Positions 14,371 to 17,261 of a DNA stretch of 17,261 nt are shown one piece after another. Source of the stretch: an uncultured Marvinbryantia sp. Its GTDB lineage: Bacteria; Bacillota; Clostridia; Lachnospirales; Lachnospiraceae. The notes below the pieces were generated by a model. The model was given only the letters and a program-made list of their open reading frames with translations. It was not told where the DNA came from and did no database searches. Position numbers and translations under genes: made by a program. Numbering within the stretch: position 1 is the stretch's first letter; every line of letters begins with the position of its first letter. The stretch covers positions 1 through 17,261 of the forward strand of contig CAKRVB010000042.1 in NCBI GenBank assembly GCA_934408725.1, read 5' to 3'.

Positions 14371-14940
14371 GTGGATAAAAAAGAACTGGAAGCGGCAGCA
14401 GAAGCCATTTTATTTACTATGGGAAATGCAGTAGAGGTAGAGCGGATTGCCAAAGCGATTGGCATGAGTACGGAGGCAACCCGGAAAATGCTGCGTGCCA
14501 TGAAAGAAAAATATGAAACAGAAGGTCGTGGAATCCGCCTGATTGAACTGGAAGATTCTTTTCAGATGTGTACCAATCCGGAACTTTACGAATACCTGAT
14601 CAAAATTGCCAAACAACCGAAGAAGATTGTATTAACGGATGTAGTTTTGGAGACACTTTCTATTATCGCATACAAACAGCCCATTACTCGAATCGAGCTG
14701 GAAAAGATTCGTGGAGTAAAATGTGACCATGCCGTCAACAAACTGATCGAATTTAATCTGGTCAAGGAGGTGGGACGACTGGATGCACCAGGGCGTCCAC
14801 TGTTATTTGGAACGACAGAAGAGTTCCTGAGGAGATTTGGAGTATCTTCGTTGGAAGAACTGCCGGAAGTGAATCCTGTGAAGATGGAAGATTTCAAGGC
14901 AGAAGCGGAAGAAGAGATAGAGATGACGTTAAAGGTTTAG
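14371..14940 (+). CDS. scpB: Segregation and condensation protein B (ScpB)
   Basis: The 189-aa kite-family protein has two winged-helix domains and dimerises on ScpA. Family blocks are AAAEAILFTMGNAVEVERIA (about 6-25), VLETLSIIAYKQPITRIELEKIRGV and GRLDAPGRPLLFGTTEEFLRRFG. The start is a GTG two bases after the scpA stop, with GAGGAA just upstream; tight coupling is expected. The TGTGGATAA formed by the stop-start junction is a perfect DnaA-box match at the start codon, probably by chance. The acidic tail is normal. Confidence 0.96.
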   Translation: MDKKELEAAAEAILFTMGNAVEVERIAKAIGMSTEATRKMLRAMKEKYETEGRGIRLIELEDSFQMCTNPELYEYLIKIAKQPKKIVLTDVVLETLSIIAYKQPITRIELEKIRGVKCDHAVNKLIEFNLVKEVGRLDAPGRPLLFGTTEEFLRRFGVSSLEELPEVNPVKMEDFKAEAEEEIEMTLKV

Positions 14941-14967
14941 GAAGATCCGAACCGGAAAGGAAGCAGC

Positions 14968-15756
14968 GTGCCAACCACATATGCACATGATTTGTTTGGA
15001 AAAATGGTATATCACCGGCTGAGTCCGGAGATCAGAGAGGTGATAAAAGCGCATCAGACCACCTATCAGATTGGACTCCATGGACCGGATATTTTGTTCT
15101 ATGTTCGTCCATTTCACAGAAATCGATTCAATCAGATGGCACATCGGCTTCACAGAGAAGAAGCGATTGGATTCTTTGAAAAGGGAAGACTGCTTTATCA
15201 GCAGACAGGGGATGAGGAGATCTTAGTATATCTTCTGGGCTTTATCTGTCACTTTATGCTGGACAGTACCTGTCATCCTTATATCAGTGAATATATGAAA
15301 AAGACCGGTGCAGGACACGATGAGATCGAGACAGAATTTGACCGGAGTCTCATGATTCGTACCGGAAAGGATCCATTTCATTATCAGCCGGGGAGTGTAT
15401 TGCGGATAGAGAAAAAAAGTGTAGATGCCATATCGAAAGTATTGGAAGGTATGAGCCACAGAGATATCGTGCGGGCATTGATGGGAACGAAGTTCTATAC
15501 AAAGCTTCCGATCTGTGAATCAGAACAGAAGAGAAAGATCAAGCTGGCGATTGCAAAGGCATTTTTTGTACATCGATTTGCAGATGGGAGGATTATCCGG
15601 GAAGAGGCGAAGCCAATCTGTCTGGAGAGTACAGAGCACCTGACCAGGCTGTTTCAAAGTACAGTACCGGAAGCAGTGGCAATGATAGAAGCATACTGCA
15701 TGGATCGAAATGACGAGAGAGCATTAAGTCCGAGATTTCGGAGAAATTATAAATAA
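14968..15756 (+). CDS. Zinc-dependent phospholipase C-like protein
   Basis: The 262-aa protein resembles the Zn_dep_PLPC domain (PF00882 type): His7 in TYAHDLFG, GLHGPD (His38, Asp41), QMAHRLH, HFMLDSTCHP (His95, Asp99, His103) and HDEIETEFD. These residues match the zinc ligands of the phospholipase C / S1-P1 nuclease fold. There is no signal peptide, unlike secreted clostridial PLC toxins, so a cytoplasmic hydrolase of unknown substrate is more likely than a toxin. It starts at GTG 14968 with AAAGGAAG upstream, 27 bp after scpB, in the same apparent operon. The next gene follows after 72 bp with no terminator. Confidence 0.8.
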   Translation: MPTTYAHDLFGKMVYHRLSPEIREVIKAHQTTYQIGLHGPDILFYVRPFHRNRFNQMAHRLHREEAIGFFEKGRLLYQQTGDEEILVYLLGFICHFMLDSTCHPYISEYMKKTGAGHDEIETEFDRSLMIRTGKDPFHYQPGSVLRIEKKSVDAISKVLEGMSHRDIVRALMGTKFYTKLPICESEQKRKIKLAIAKAFFVHRFADGRIIREEAKPICLESTEHLTRLFQSTVPEAVAMIEAYCMDRNDERALSPRFRRNYK

Positions 15757-15828
15757 AAAGCAGAGCAGTTCGAACATAAAAATGCAGAAGCATCATAAGC
15801 TGATAAAAAGTGAATCGGAGCAAGTTAT

Positions 15829-17034
15829 ATGAAGGTAAGCAGAAGAAGAGTGCTGATGACCCTGATCATCTGGCTGGCATATATCTGGCCGGTATCAGCT
15901 GGAGAGGCAGCGCTTCCGGAGGAATTGCAGAATCTATACGCCCGCAGTGCCGTTGTGATGGACGGCAGCAGCGGGCGTGTTCTTTTTGGAAAAAATACGG
16001 AAGAAGTTATGCCGATGGCCAGTACCACCAAGATTATGACCTGTATTCTGGCTCTGGAAGCCTGCACACCGGATACGGTTGTAACCGTGTCAGAAACAGC
16101 AGCGGCTCAGCCGGAAGTGCATCTTGGAGCTTCTGTCGGAGAAAAATTCTATCTGGAGGATCTGCTTTATGCTCTGATGCTGGAATCCTTTAATGATGCA
16201 GCGGTGATGATTGCAGAGCAGGTAAGTGGAAATGTGCCGGCATTTGCAGAGCAGATGAATGAAAAGGCAAAAAAGATCGGATGTGAAAATACGCATTTTG
16301 TTACGCCAAACGGGCTGGATGAGACAGATGAAGGCGGCGCACATGGAACAACGGCAGAAGATCTGGCGCGCATCATGAAATATTGTACCTGGGATTCACC
16401 GAAATCAGAAGCATTCATAAAGATTACCAGAGAAAAGCAGCATACGTTTACAAATTTGTCCGAAACAAGAACCTATACCTGCTACAATCATAATGCATTT
16501 CTGGATTTATATGAAGGAACGATATCAGGAAAAACGGGCTTTACTGCAGCAGCAGGCTATTGCTATGTCTGCGCGGTGGAACATGATGGAAAAAGATTTA
16601 CCGGTGTGGTACTGGCATGCGGATGGCCCTATAACCGAACCTATAAATGGAAAGACATGACGAGGATGATGGATTATGCAGAACAACATTATCGTTATGT
16701 GACATTGGAGTATCCACAGGAAATACATTATGTAAGAGTAGAAAATGGATGGAGCGGGGAAGAAAATCCATGGAATCCGGTCGAAGTGCCAGTTTATGTG
16801 GAAAAAACAGAGACACAAAAGATATTGCTGGGCAGTCAGGAAAAAATAGTGAGGCATACAGAATACAGAAAAAAAACAGAAGCACCGCTGGAAAAAGATA
16901 CGGTACTTGGAAAAGTACAATTTCTTCTGAATGGGGAGGTGCTTCAGGAAAAAAAGATTCTGGCAAAATCATCAGTCAAACAACGAAAAATGGAAAACTG
17001 GTTAGTCTGGACTTTACAAAGGTTTCTGTTCTGA
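15829..17034 (+). CDS. Secreted D-alanyl-D-alanine carboxypeptidase (peptidase S11)
   Basis: The 401-aa penicillin-binding protein has a signal peptide (MKVSRRR and a hydrophobic core; cleavage near SAG-EAA), then SxxK as STTK with Ser65 and Lys68, SxN as SFN (120-122), and KTG (235-237). The usual S11 blocks AVVMDGSSGRVLF and THFVTPNGLDE are present. The C-terminal half (about 290-380) is a divergent beta domain, and the last residues (ENWLVWTLQRFLF) form an amphipathic, Trp-rich helix suited to membrane anchoring. GGAG lies 8 bases upstream of the ATG. Gene order scpA-scpB then a carboxypeptidase recalls Bacillus scpAB and dacB, whose product thins spore cortex; a sporulation role is inferred only. 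It is clearly distinct from the paralogue at 10249. Confidence 0.92.
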   Translation: MKVSRRRVLMTLIIWLAYIWPVSAGEAALPEELQNLYARSAVVMDGSSGRVLFGKNTEEVMPMASTTKIMTCILALEACTPDTVVTVSETAAAQPEVHLGASVGEKFYLEDLLYALMLESFNDAAVMIAEQVSGNVPAFAEQMNEKAKKIGCENTHFVTPNGLDETDEGGAHGTTAEDLARIMKYCTWDSPKSEAFIKITREKQHTFTNLSETRTYTCYNHNAFLDLYEGTISGKTGFTAAAGYCYVCAVEHDGKRFTGVVLACGWPYNRTYKWKDMTRMMDYAEQHYRYVTLEYPQEIHYVRVENGWSGEENPWNPVEVPVYVEKTETQKILLGSQEKIVRHTEYRKKTEAPLEKDTVLGKVQFLLNGEVLQEKKILAKSSVKQRKMENWLVWTLQRFLF

Positions 17035-17091
17035 GGAAAAAAGGTATTGTCAAAATTGCTATAAAAAACAAGAAAACAAGGGGGAATTTTT

Positions 17092-17145
17092 ATGCTTACT
17101 AATCGACAAAAGGCTTGCCAGTACCTGCAAAACAAGTTACAATGA
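17092..17145 (+). CDS. Possible 17-codon leader ORF
   Basis: ATG at 17092 follows a strong AGGGGG (17079-17084) by seven bases and runs 17 codons (MLTNRQKACQYLQNKLQ) to TGA. No family is recognised and the composition is not that of a classical attenuator peptide. It overlaps the promoter at 17115-17143, and its stop codon uses the last base of that -10 box. It may be a leader peptide, the remnant of a longer gene, or a chance frame; the well-placed ribosome binding site is the only support. Confidence 0.3.
   Translation: MLTNRQKACQYLQNKLQ
17115..17143 (+). promoter_or_regulatory. Sigma-A promoter of the carboxyltransferase gene
   Basis: TTGCCA (17115-17120), 17-base spacer, TACAAT (17138-17143). 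GTTACAAT occurs at 17136-17143 and again at 17163-17170, and a 6-bp inverted repeat AGATAA/TTATCT (17154-17159/17171-17176) overlaps the second copy, just after the expected start point. These could be regulator sites. Confidence 0.65.
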
Positions 17146-17202
17146 TACATGGCAGATAATTGGTTACAATTTATCTAATATAGAAAAATGGAGGGCTGAA
17201 AA

Positions 17203-17261
17203 ATGAGTAACACAGCACAAAGCTTAGCAGGCAAAAGAATCGCGTCTTTGCTTGATGAGAA
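17203..17261 (+). CDS. Probable acyl-CoA carboxyltransferase (decarboxylase alpha-type), 5' end only
   Basis: Only 19 complete codons are in the window: MSNTAQSLAGKRIASLLDE. This resembles the N-terminus of the biotin-dependent carboxyl transferase subunits (methylmalonyl-CoA decarboxylase / propionyl- or acetyl-CoA carboxylase type) of Lachnospiraceae, where a Ser/Ala-rich start leads into a RI-SLLDE helix. The identification is from memory of such sequences and is weak at this length. GGAGGG lies 8 bases before the ATG and a good promoter lies 60 bp upstream, so the start itself is secure. Confidence 0.5.
   Translation, partial: MSNTAQSLAGKRIASLLDE

Noticed and set aside
14370..14378. Perfect DnaA-box match at the scpB start as a regulatory site
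   Set aside because: It is formed by the obligatory GTG start and the codons for Asp-Lys, so coding constraint explains it unless conservation says otherwise.

Overview
The window looks like a chromosomal segment of a low-to-moderate G+C, spore-forming Gram-positive anaerobe. The best fit is a Lachnospiraceae-type Clostridium (Bacillota). This is inferred from the protein families, strong AGGAGG-type ribosome binding sites, sigma-A promoters with 17-base spacers, a spoIIM gene next to xerD, and scpA-scpB followed by a D,D-carboxypeptidase. No species can be named from the sequence alone. Most of the window is core genome. The only accessory-looking stretch is about 11.4-12.7 kb.

Layout. 1-311: tRNA-Asp, tRNA-Val and tRNA-Leu with one shared terminator. 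341-1797: promoter and gene for a secreted protein with a Pro-rich linker of seven 18-bp repeats and a phage-tail-type lysozyme domain. 1824-2408: a terminator abutting the start codon of spoIIM. 2409-3566: a regulatory-looking spacer with DnaA-box-like sites, a promoter and a promoter-proximal terminator, then xerD. 3583-4681: a bidirectional terminator and the convergent gene for DAHP synthase (aroF type, minus strand). 4757-5766: a divergent promoter, a stand-alone precorrin-2 dehydrogenase / sirohydrochlorin ferrochelatase, and an overlapping rnhA. 5771-9747: tyrS-alaS. 9794-10118: rpsU (58 codons) with its own promoter, structured leader and terminator. 10249-11418: a first secreted D-Ala-D-Ala carboxypeptidase.

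11419-12718 is a graveyard with two 5'-truncated genes. One is the nuclease half of an AAA-ATPase-like/PD-(D/E)XK protein. The other is the frameshifted C-terminus of an AlbA_2/Schlafen-like ATP-binding regulator. 12743-15756 holds a metallophosphoesterase, scpA, scpB (SMC-kleisin condensin subunits) and a zinc-dependent phospholipase C-like protein. 15829-17034 is a second D-Ala-D-Ala carboxypeptidase. 17092-17261 holds a 17-codon leader ORF, a promoter and the first 19 codons of a probable acyl-CoA carboxyltransferase.

Themes: chromosome maintenance (xerD, scpA, scpB, rnhA), translation (tRNAs, tyrS, alaS, rpsU), and envelope/sporulation (spoIIM, two carboxypeptidases, secreted lysozyme). 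I see no clear new multi-gene system. The most interesting signals are regulatory: ribosome-binding and start regions embedded in hairpins (spoIIM, rpsU), a terminator about 50 nt downstream of the xerD promoter, dyads over promoters, and DnaA-box-like sequences beside chromosome-maintenance genes.
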